Positions 16,406 through 23,701 of a stretch of 64,000 nucleotides of DNA are shown here, piece after piece. Under the pieces are notes generated by a model, which saw only the letters and a list, made by a program, of their open reading frames with translations, was not told the origin of the DNA and made no database searches. The first letter of the stretch is position 1, and the number at the start of each line of letters is the position of its first letter. Source of the DNA: Curvibacter microcysteis (GTDB lineage: Bacteria; Pseudomonadota; Gammaproteobacteria; Burkholderiales; Burkholderiaceae_C); the NCBI RefSeq assembly GCF_028649455.1, contig NZ_JAQSIO010000001.1, positions 186,001 to 250,000 on the forward strand. Reading direction: 5' to 3'. A program made the position numbers and the translations under genes.

Positions 16406-17005
16406 TCAGCGGCAGTGGCGACAGGCGGGGTTGTCGACGTCGGGGCGGGCGTCGGGCACAAAGCCCGCGCGGTTGGGCATCTTGACGGCGGGCAGGCTGC
16501 GCGCATCCAGCACCGCGTCGGCGGGCACGATGCCGTTGGCGTGCAACAACCAGGCCGTCACGGCATACACCTCGTTGGGCGCCAGGCTTTGCGGCGCGTT
16601 GTAAGGCATGGCACGGTAGATGAAGTCATACACCGTGGTGGCATAGGGCCAGAAGCTGCCCACGGTCTTGATGGGCCGAGGGCTGTTCAGGCTGCCATGG
16701 CCACCCACCAAGCGGTCAGCCGGCTTGCCCTCGCCCTGAGCGCCGTGGCAGGCTGCACATTTCTCGGCGTAAACGCGTGCGCCCTCGGCCACGCTGCCCC
16801 GACCTGGGGGCAGGCCCTGGCCCTGGGCGTCGATGTCGATGTTCCAGGCGGCGATGGCGGCGTCGGTGGCCGGCCGACCCAGGCCCAGGGGCTGGGCCAC
16901 CAACAGCGTGGGCAGCAGCGCCGCCAGGCAAGCCATCGGCACGCGCAGGCGCAGGCCCCGGCGGGTGAGGTGGGCCGAAGTGGCCTTCAACTCAGGCGTG
17001 GACAT
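16406..17005 (-). CDS. soxD: SoxD-like c-type cytochrome, sulfite dehydrogenase subunit
   Basis: Electron-accepting heme subunit for the adjacent molybdoenzyme. A single heme site C83-A-A-C86-H87 follows an N-terminal export signal (residues 15-40). The segment VGSFWPYATTVYDFIYRAMP is typical of SoxD/SorB-like cytochromes, with the Met as likely axial ligand. Paracoccus SoxD carries two hemes; this 199-residue form has one. It overlaps the end of the molybdoenzyme gene by 14 bases, which indicates tight co-expression. Periplasmic. Symbol given for family resemblance only, as no soxXYZAB genes are nearby. Confidence 0.82.
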   Translation of the reverse strand: MSTPELKATSAHLTRRGLRLRVPMACLAALLPTLLVAQPLGLGRPATDAAIAAWNIDIDAQGQGLPPGRGSVAEGARVYAEKCAACHGAQGEGKPADRLVGGHGSLNSPRPIKTVGSFWPYATTVYDFIYRAMPYNAPQSLAPNEVYAVTAWLLHANGIVPADAVLDARSLPAVKMPNRAGFVPDARPDVDNPACRHCR

Positions 17006-18266
17006 TGCTCAAACTCCCGTCGGCGGCCACACGCCAGCTTTGGATGGCGTTGTAGTGGTAGATCGAATTCAGGCCCCGGGCCTGCACCAGTTGGTTGCGT
17101 GTGGGCTGCACCTGGCCGCTCTCGTCGGTGACGCGGCTTTGCAGCACGGTGGGCGCACCGTCCCACTGCCAGGGCAGGCTGAACCTTGTCAGGGCTCGGT
17201 TCAGCACCGGTCCCTCCAGGCGCGCCTCGCGCCACTGGCGGCCCCCGTCAACCGACACTTCCACGCGGTGCACCCGCCCTCGACCACTCCAGGCCAGGCC
17301 GCTGATGTCGTAAAAGCCCGCGCCTTGCAGCAGGTGGCCCGGCGAAGGCCGGGTGATGACGGACTTGGCGTCCATCAAGAAACTGAACTGACGCGCGTTG
17401 CCGTCGGGCAGGGAATCGGTGTACTTGGCGGTTTCCTCGCGCGACATGAAGGGCTCGGTGCCCAGCTTGAGGCGGCGCAGCCACTTGATGCTCATGTTGC
17501 CTTCGAAGCCGGGCAGGAACAGGCGCAGCGGGTAGCCGCTCTCCGGGCGCAGGCGCTCGCCGTTCTGCGCATAGACCACCAGTGCGTCCTCGAAAGCCTT
17601 CTGAATCGGAATGCTGCGCGACATGGCCGCGCCGTCCGCCCCCTCGGCCAAGACCCAGGCTACCTCGGGCTTCACGCCGACCTCGTCGAGCAGCACCGAC
17701 AGCGGCACGCCCGTCCACTCACAGCAGGACAAGAGGCCGAGAGAGAGCTGCACATTGGCCGAGGTCGGCTTGGCCCATTCGGTGCCGGTGTTGCCCGAGC
17801 ACTCCAGAAAGTGAATGCGCGACACCGAGGGAAAGCGCACGAGGTCGTCCATGGTGAAGATGCGCGGGCGCTGGGCCAAACCATGGATCACCAGGCGGTG
17901 CTGTTGTGGGTCGATCTGAGGGATGCCCGCGTGGTGCCGCTCAAACACCAGACCACTGGGCGTGATGATGCCGAACAGGTCTTGCAAGGGCGTCATCGAC
18001 GAGGCCGCCCCCGGTAAGGGCGCCCCGCCCCGACTGCGGCGCTGTACGTGGCGCTCAAATGGCGAGGGCTCACCATAGGGGTGCCACAACACGGGCTCGC
18101 CGGGCTGGCGGGTCCAGGGTGGAATGGCCAAGGGGGCTTCGGGCGCGGCAGCGCTGGGGGTGGCAGCCGAGGCCGCAGCCGCGCTCAGCGTGGCACCGCC
18201 AATGGCGGCGGCACGGCGCAAGAACTGACGCCGCGCGGGCGGAGCGGAGGGTGGTGGGGTGCTCAT
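16992..18266 (-). CDS. soxC: SoxC/sulfite oxidase-family molybdoenzyme
   Basis: Periplasmic molybdopterin enzyme that oxidises sulfite (or protein-bound sulfane in complete Sox systems). A twin-arginine signal RRQFLRR at 12-18 is followed by an Ala-rich stretch. The Mo-ligand Cys156 sits in HFLECSGNTGTEW, and the dimerisation domain follows (VHRVEVSVDGG). The 424 residues match SoxC. The start at 18266 puts the Tat motif at the right distance. With the heme subunit it should form a SoxCD/SorAB-like pair. In this organosulfur block its likely job is removing sulfite released by C-S cleavage. Confidence 0.88.
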   Translation of the reverse strand: MSTPPPSAPPARRQFLRRAAAIGGATLSAAAASAATPSAAAPEAPLAIPPWTRQPGEPVLWHPYGEPSPFERHVQRRSRGGAPLPGAASSMTPLQDLFGIITPSGLVFERHHAGIPQIDPQQHRLVIHGLAQRPRIFTMDDLVRFPSVSRIHFLECSGNTGTEWAKPTSANVQLSLGLLSCCEWTGVPLSVLLDEVGVKPEVAWVLAEGADGAAMSRSIPIQKAFEDALVVYAQNGERLRPESGYPLRLFLPGFEGNMSIKWLRRLKLGTEPFMSREETAKYTDSLPDGNARQFSFLMDAKSVITRPSPGHLLQGAGFYDISGLAWSGRGRVHRVEVSVDGGRQWREARLEGPVLNRALTRFSLPWQWDGAPTVLQSRVTDESGQVQPTRNQLVQARGLNSIYHYNAIQSWRVAADGSLSNVHA

Positions 18267-18370
18267 GGTGAAAGGTCCAAGGGACCGGGAACAGGGAATC
18301 CAAAAGTGATGCGCCCAGCCCGGCAACCGGGTCGGGCGCGATGTTCAAGGCCGGGCTGGAAGCGGCTGAC

Positions 18371-19207
18371 TCAAACAGCAAAATGCCAGTTCAAAGGCCC
18401 TTCTGCCAGCTCACGCTCGGGCTTGAGCGGAGCCTCAATCAGTTCGGCCTCGGGGTGGCCAGCGAACTCGCGCAGCACCGCCTCTTTGACTTGGGTGAAG
18501 GCCAAACTGGTGCGCTCGCGCGGGTGGGCCAGCGGCACGGGCAGCACGCGGCGGATGCGGCCTGGACGCGGCTCCATGACCACCACGCGGTCGCCCAGGT
18601 AGACGGCCTCTTCCACGTCGTGGGTGACCAAGATCATCGTGATGCCTTCGGCCTGCCAAATGCGACGCAACTCCTGCTGCAGGTGGGCGCGGGTCAAGGC
18701 GTCCAGTGCGCCAAAGGGCTCGTCGAGCAGCAGCACCTCAGGCCGGTTGACCAGGGCGCGTGCAATCGCCACGCGCTGTGACATGCCGCCGGAGAGCTGA
18801 TGCGGGTAGGCGGTCTCAAAGCCCGTCAGGCCCACCAGCTCGATGTGCTCACGCACTGTGTGGCGCTTCTGGCCCTCGGTCAGCTTGGCGTTGAGCAGGC
18901 CCAGGCCAATGTTGTCACGCACATTGAGCCAGGGAAACAAACGGTGCTCCTGAAACACGATGCCGCGCTGCAAGCTGGTGCCACGCACGCGTTGGCCATC
19001 GAGCAGGATCTCACCCTGGTAGTCCTCCTCCAGGCCGATGATCAAGCGCAGCAAGGTGGACTTGCCGCAGCCACTCGAGCCCACGATGCTGACGAATTCG
19101 CCGGGCTTGATGCTCAGCGAAATATCGCTCAGCACTGGCAGGCTTTCGCCCTTGACCTCGTATTGTTTGCTGACCTGTTGGATCGCCAGCGTTGCTGCAT
19201 GTGCCAT
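18371..19207 (-). CDS. ssuB: SsuB/TauB-like ABC transporter ATPase
   Basis: Energy-coupling subunit of a sulfonate-type importer. Walker A GSSGCGKS at 43-50, Q-loop Q86, signature LSGGMSQR at 138-145, Walker B LLLDEP at 159-164. The 278 residues are slightly longer than E. coli SsuB. It is the only ATPase in the cluster, so it must serve both permeases. It lies 24 bp after the second permease gene and is followed by the sulfite dehydrogenase genes. Confidence 0.9.
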   Translation of the reverse strand: MAHAATLAIQQVSKQYEVKGESLPVLSDISLSIKPGEFVSIVGSSGCGKSTLLRLIIGLEEDYQGEILLDGQRVRGTSLQRGIVFQEHRLFPWLNVRDNIGLGLLNAKLTEGQKRHTVREHIELVGLTGFETAYPHQLSGGMSQRVAIARALVNRPEVLLLDEPFGALDALTRAHLQQELRRIWQAEGITMILVTHDVEEAVYLGDRVVVMEPRPGRIRRVLPVPLAHPRERTSLAFTQVKEAVLREFAGHPEAELIEAPLKPERELAEGPLNWHFAV

Positions 19208-19231
19208 GGGTAGTTCGATCGCCGTGAAAGG

Positions 19232-20080
19232 TTATTGAAATTGCGCCACCGAGCGCCCGCGCCAGGCCAGCAGCCGGTTTTCCAGCTGGGTGGCCAGCCA
19301 GTTCAGGACAAAGCCCACGAGGCCAACCACGATCACGTCGAACAGCACCAGGTCCATCCAGAAGTGCTCGCGGCCATCGATCATGGTGTTGCCAATGCCC
19401 TCGCCCGAGACCAGCAAATACTCGGCGCCCAGGGTGGCCAGCCACGCGTAGATCAGGCCCAGGTGGATGCCGGCAAACACGGAAGGCAGGGCCGATGGCA
19501 GCACCACGCGGCGCAGCATTTGCCAACGCGAAAAGTCCAGCACGCGCGCCACCTCGATCAGTTCGCGCGGCACGCTGCGGATGCCCTCGAAGGTGTTGAG
19601 GACCACCGGAAAGAAGGCCGCCAGTGACAGAAACGCCACCTTGGCTGCATCGCCCAGGCCGAACCAGACTGAGATCAAGGGGATCCAGGCAAACAAGGAA
19701 ATCTGCTTGAGGGTGTGGAAGCTCGGTCCCAGCAGGTGCTCGCCCAGGCGAGACAGGCCCAGGACCGCACCAAACACCAAGCCCGCACTGGCCCCGATGG
19801 AGAAGCCCGCCAGGTCACGCCACAGGCTGGCGCGCAGGGCCCGCCACAGCTCGCCGCTGAGGGCCTGGTGCACGGCGGTGTCCCACACCTTGCCCAGGGG
19901 TACGAGCAAGGGCGACTGGGACCAGCCCAGGCGGACAGCCAGCCACCACAGCAGCAAAATCAGCACGGGCAGCACCCAGCCGCGCAAAGCCTTGGGCACC
20001 GAGGGCCAGGCCCGAGGGCTCGCCTTGGCCAGCGAAGACGTCGCAGCGTTGGAGGAAGAAGAAGGGGTGACCTGGGTCAT
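19232..20080 (-). CDS. ssuC: SsuC-like ABC permease (second copy)
   Basis: Inner-membrane permease of the BPD type, about six transmembrane segments, 282 residues. The EAA-loop region is seen around VPRELIEVARVLDFSRWQML, which docks the ATPase. It is clearly different in sequence from the preceding permease, though both keep the same loop pattern (IEVARVYGFSRWQLL there). The pair could form a heterodimer or two alternative homodimers. A polar, basic N-terminus of 30 residues precedes the first membrane segment. Confidence 0.87.
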   Translation of the reverse strand: MTQVTPSSSSNAATSSLAKASPRAWPSVPKALRGWVLPVLILLLWWLAVRLGWSQSPLLVPLGKVWDTAVHQALSGELWRALRASLWRDLAGFSIGASAGLVFGAVLGLSRLGEHLLGPSFHTLKQISLFAWIPLISVWFGLGDAAKVAFLSLAAFFPVVLNTFEGIRSVPRELIEVARVLDFSRWQMLRRVVLPSALPSVFAGIHLGLIYAWLATLGAEYLLVSGEGIGNTMIDGREHFWMDLVLFDVIVVGLVGFVLNWLATQLENRLLAWRGRSVAQFQ

Positions 20081-20132
20081 GGGGCAGAACCGGTGAGGGG
20101 TTGCAAGAAGATTTCAGGGCTGTGCGCTGTAC

Positions 20133-21050
20133 TCAGAAGCCCGTGCGACGCCAGCGCAGCAACCACAGCTCCACACTGGCCAGCACCTTATCCAGCGCAA
20201 AACCGACCACGCCCACCACCACGACAGCGGCCATGACCACGTCAAGCTGGAACAGCTGACGGCCGTAGACGATCATGAAACCCAGCCCCTCGGACGAGGC
20301 CAGCAGTTCCACCACCACCAGGGCCAGCCAGGCGTGGGTCAGCCCATAGCGCACACCGTTCCAGATGGGGGCGGCGGCGGCCGGAAACACCACCCGGCTC
20401 AGCAACTGCCAGCGGCTGAAGCCATACACCCGCGCCACCTCGATGTAGCGGTTGGGCACATTGCCAATGCCTTTGTAGGTATTGATGGCAATCGGCACCA
20501 TGGCCGCCTTGGAAATCAGAATGATCTTCAAAGCCTCGTCAATGCCCACCAACAGCATCAGCAAAGGCATCCAGCCCAGCACCGGCACCTGGCTGAAGGC
20601 CTTGAACAAGGGGTAGACATAGTCTTTGAAGGTGGGCGACAAGCCCATGGCCACGCCCAGCAGCAAGCCCAACGCGGCCCCGAGGCCGAAGCCCGCCAGC
20701 ACGCGCTGCGCGCTGATCAAGAGGTTGTCGCCCATCTCGCCGCTGCTGATCAAGTCCCACAAGGTGTCAGCCACCACGCTGGGCGCTGGCAGCACCTGAG
20801 GCGCTATCCACTCCCATCTCGCCGCCAGGGCCCACAGCAGCAGCACCGTCAACGGCACCGGCCAAGCCAGCAAGGTGTCGCGCCACCAGTTGCCCAAGCG
20901 TGGCGCAGGCCCCTTGGGCTGGGCAGAACACTCCGCCTTGGCGGCCTGCGGCGCGGGGGCCGCTTCTGGTGTGGCGGGCGCCGTGGCCCCGCGTTGCGCA
21001 ACGGCCTCGATCTCGGCCTGCTCCAGGGCCAGGTACAGCGGGTGACTCAT
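20133..21050 (-). CDS. ssuC: SsuC-like ABC permease (first copy)
   Basis: Inner-membrane permease for sulfonate-type substrates, 305 residues. It has an unusual Ala/Pro-rich cytoplasmic N-terminal extension of about 55 residues before the first membrane segment (LLAWPVPLTVLLLWALAARW). The EAA loop is near VPNRYIEVARVYGFSRWQLL. AAGGAG precedes the ATG at 21050. It follows the second binding-protein gene by 41 bp and precedes the other permease by 52 bp, all on one strand. Confidence 0.87.
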   Translation of the reverse strand: MSHPLYLALEQAEIEAVAQRGATAPATPEAAPAPQAAKAECSAQPKGPAPRLGNWWRDTLLAWPVPLTVLLLWALAARWEWIAPQVLPAPSVVADTLWDLISSGEMGDNLLISAQRVLAGFGLGAALGLLLGVAMGLSPTFKDYVYPLFKAFSQVPVLGWMPLLMLLVGIDEALKIILISKAAMVPIAINTYKGIGNVPNRYIEVARVYGFSRWQLLSRVVFPAAAAPIWNGVRYGLTHAWLALVVVELLASSEGLGFMIVYGRQLFQLDVVMAAVVVVGVVGFALDKVLASVELWLLRWRRTGF

Positions 21051-21091
21051 GGCAAGACTCCTTGACAGCCTTCAGGGGCGGAATGGGGGGA

Positions 21092-22168
21092 TCAGCTCGC
21101 GCCGTTGATACGGCCGTCGGCCTGGTACTCGGGCCAGTAGGTCTCGAGCTTCAAGTCCTTTAAGGCGGCGTTGAGGAAGCGGCGGTCAATCCACTGGTCC
21201 ACGTTGAAGCGTGACCGGGTCAGCTTGAACTTGTAGGCCTGCTCCACCGCATCGCGGTAGCGGGCGGTCAGGAGGGGGTCGAACTGAGGGTTGAAACGCA
21301 CGCGCAGGGGCTCGCCGTCGTAGTCCTCTTTCCACACCTCGAAGGGGAATCCAGTGCGCGCCCAGAGGCGGAACACCTCGTCGCGGTTCACATCGTCCGA
21401 GGCCCAACGTGCGGTGCGAACGATGGCGCGCACCACGCGGGTGGTGATCTCGGGATGGGCTTGGGCGAACTCGTCGGTCACCAGCACATGGCCTTGGCGC
21501 GTGAAGATGGGCGAGTCGCCTTTGCTGGTGTAGACGATGCGTGCGGTGTTGTTCAGGCGCAGCTGGATCAGGTCCAGACCACCAAACACGGCGTCAATGT
21601 CCTTGGTGGCCAGGGCCGCTTTGGCCGTTGCAGTGTCCAGGTTGACCGCACGCAAGTCCTTTTCGGTCAGGCCATTGGCCTCCAGCAGGCGGTTGATGGG
21701 CAGTTGCGCATTGGTGCCCTTGAAGATGGCCACACGCTTGCCCCGCAAATCCTTCACCGACTGGATGGGCGAGTCCGGTGGTACCGCCAAATAGATGTTG
21801 CTGCGCACGCCAGTGGCCAGTATCAGCCGGGTCTTGAGGCCCGCAGCACGCGCCACGATGGCGGGCAGGTCGCCCTGGAATGCAAAGTCCAGTTGGCGGT
21901 TGGTGATGGCCTCGTTGACGGCCGGGCCCGCCCCCTTGAAGAAGAACCACTCGACGCGCAAACCGTCCTTCTTGAATTCTTCTTCGATCCAGCCCTTGGC
22001 GTGCGCAATCGACACCGAGCTTCCATAGAAACCAGGGGGGTTTCCAATGGCGGGCTGGGCCACGCCGATGCGGATGACCGATGGCGTGCCCTGGGCGCGA
22101 GCCCCCGTGGCAGCCAGCGCGGCAGTGGCCGCGCCCCATGACAACAATTCGCGCCGTGCAATGCCCAT
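21092..22168 (-). CDS. ssuA: SsuA-like ABC substrate-binding protein (copy 2)
   Basis: Periplasmic sulfonate-type binding protein, about 358 residues when started at the ATG at 22168. It opens MGIARRELLSWGAATAALAA with cleavage likely after GARA. The pairing of R-R with a hydrophobic run allows Tat or Sec export. The core SVIRIGVAQPAIGNPPGFYG matches copy 1 at 15138-16244. It is first in the structural operon, directly upstream of the permeases, so it is the cognate binding protein. Confidence 0.88.
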   Translation of the reverse strand: MGIARRELLSWGAATAALAATGARAQGTPSVIRIGVAQPAIGNPPGFYGSSVSIAHAKGWIEEEFKKDGLRVEWFFFKGAGPAVNEAITNRQLDFAFQGDLPAIVARAAGLKTRLILATGVRSNIYLAVPPDSPIQSVKDLRGKRVAIFKGTNAQLPINRLLEANGLTEKDLRAVNLDTATAKAALATKDIDAVFGGLDLIQLRLNNTARIVYTSKGDSPIFTRQGHVLVTDEFAQAHPEITTRVVRAIVRTARWASDDVNRDEVFRLWARTGFPFEVWKEDYDGEPLRVRFNPQFDPLLTARYRDAVEQAYKFKLTRSRFNVDQWIDRRFLNAALKDLKLETYWPEYQADGRINGAS

Positions 22169-22341
22169 GTCGATCTCATGATGGTGAAAGATGGGCTCGA
22201 TTCTGGAAGCCACCCCCACACCACGGGAACGAAGAAAACGGTATGACTTGGATCAAAAAATAAACAAGCACGAAGCGCCCGAGTCCTGCGCGCACGCGCG
22301 GGCGCCAGCGCTGGCCGAAGCCCAGCCGGCACCCGCCGGAA

Positions 22342-23286
22342 TCAAATCGCGTAGTCGCTGCTCGGTGTTTCGCTGGCCAAGGCCTGGCCCACCACGGCGC
22401 GCGACAAGGTGGGTGCAAACGAGCTGATGAAGGCGTACTCGTAGCTGCGCAAATAACTGCCCCAGCGCACAGCCAAGCGGGTCAGGTTGATGCCAAAAAT
22501 GTGCCCTGCGTCGATCGCGCGCAGGCCGGTGTCGCGCTCGGCTTCGTAGGCGATGGAGGCCACGATGCCCACGCCCATGCCCAGCTCCACATAGGTCTTG
22601 ATCACGTCCGCGTCCATGGCGGTCAGTACCAGATTGGGTTTGAGCTGGCGTTGGCCGAAGGCTTCGTCAATGTGGCTGCGACCGGTGTAGCCCGTGTCGT
22701 ACGTGATCAAGGGCCACTGTGCGAGGCGCTCCAGCGTCAGCGGAGCGTCCAGCAGGGGGTGGCCGGGCTGCACGACCACCGCATGCGTCCATCGGTAGCA
22801 GGGCAAGGCGAGCAAGGTGTCGTACTGGGCCAGGGCCTCGGTGGCAATGCCCACATCGGCCTCGCCTGACAGCAGCATCTCAGCCACCTGGCGCGGTGAG
22901 CCCTGGTGCAGATTGAGCTTCACATGGGGAAACTGGGCTCGGAACTCCTGCACCGCTGCCGGCAGCGCATAACGGGCCTGCGAGTGGGTGGCGGCGATCG
23001 ACAGCAGGCCATTTTGCTGGGCCACGAATTCTTGACCCGCTTTTCTCAGGTTGCTGCTGTCGAGCAGGATGCGCTCCACGATGGGCAGTAGGTGGCGTCC
23101 AGGCTCGGTCAGGCCGGTGAGGCGCTTGCCAACCCGAACAAACAGCTCGATGCCCAACTCGTCCTCGAGTTCGCGGATCTGGCGGCTCACACCCGGCTGG
23201 GATGTGTGCAAGGAGTTCGCTACTTCGGTCAGGTTAAAGCCGCAGCGCACGGTTTCGCGCAGCGAGCGCAGTTGCTGGAAATTCAT
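22342..23286 (-). CDS. CysB/Cbl-like LysR-family regulator
   Basis: Transcription factor of the CysB/Cbl/SsuR branch: MNFQQLRSLRETVRCGFNLT at the N-terminus, then the winged helix with TSQPGVSRQIRELEDELG, and a substrate-binding domain. The 314 residues fit the family (CysB 324). Members sense sulfur status through acetylserine or sulfate-derived effectors and switch on organosulfur genes. It lies upstream of the transporter operon on the same strand, which is consistent with local control of that operon. The ATG at 23286 was chosen because the canonical MNFQQLR start falls there. Confidence 0.88.
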   Translation of the reverse strand: MNFQQLRSLRETVRCGFNLTEVANSLHTSQPGVSRQIRELEDELGIELFVRVGKRLTGLTEPGRHLLPIVERILLDSSNLRKAGQEFVAQQNGLLSIAATHSQARYALPAAVQEFRAQFPHVKLNLHQGSPRQVAEMLLSGEADVGIATEALAQYDTLLALPCYRWTHAVVVQPGHPLLDAPLTLERLAQWPLITYDTGYTGRSHIDEAFGQRQLKPNLVLTAMDADVIKTYVELGMGVGIVASIAYEAERDTGLRAIDAGHIFGINLTRLAVRWGSYLRSYEYAFISSFAPTLSRAVVGQALASETPSSDYAI

Positions 23287-23614
23287 CTGAAATCTACCGT
23301 CACGGCGTGGCAAAGGGCGCGATGCTGCCTCTCTCATGCGCTCTTGGAAACGAAGATTTCCTCACTAAGCCCGAGCAAAAGTTTCTATACCCAAGCTGGA
23401 GCGCAGTGGCGACGCCCAGGAAGCTCCCTCTTCCACTCAATGGCTGCCCCCAGGCCCTGAGTGCCTGGACCCGTGCATCTGTGAGCCGTTGAGGTGACCG
23501 CCCCACCCTCATGGGGCACGGGGGTGGTGCCTTTGTCGCCCCGCGCTGCTTCTCCTGCTGGCCCAGGTGTTTCGCTGAGCCTCCCTGGTCTACAGCCCAC
23601 CCCATCGGCCTTCT
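23287..23614. other. intergenic between organosulfur block and replication module
   Basis: About 330 bp between divergently read genes, with no gene recognised. Composition shifts from GC-rich to AT-rich at its right end, marking the border of the replication and partition module. Confidence 0.4.
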
Positions 23615-23643
23615 TGACATATGAAAACCTAAGATTATGCTTA
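23615..23643 (+). promoter_or_regulatory. sigma-70 promoter of the recombinase gene
   Basis: TTGACA at 23615-23620, a 17-bp spacer, and TATGCT at 23638-23643. The -35 box is a perfect consensus. The -10 box lies inside a palindrome, so a protein bound there would block transcription. Confidence 0.55.
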
Positions 23644-23656
23644 ATAATCTTAGGTC
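23628..23656. promoter_or_regulatory. 29-bp perfect palindrome, operator or recombination core
   Basis: Arms ACCTAAGATTAT and ATAATCTTAGGT are exact reverse complements, separated by GCTTA. It covers the -10 box of the recombinase promoter. Arm and spacer sizes also fit a tyrosine-recombinase core site (11-bp arms around a 7-bp centre). No second copy was noticed in the window. Confidence 0.65.
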
Positions 23657-23701
23657 AATAAAATCTTGTCAAAAGCAGACATTCAGAGTGCGAACAAAAA
23701 A

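Noticed and set aside
14967-16604. 545-codon plus-strand open frame over the binding-protein and cytochrome genes
   Set aside because: Runs antisense across several real genes and has a Gly/His/Arg-rich shadow composition.
23628-23656. Chromosomal dif site for XerCD
   Set aside because: The palindrome has dif-like size, but the arms do not match the XerC/XerD consensus and it is far more symmetric than dif.
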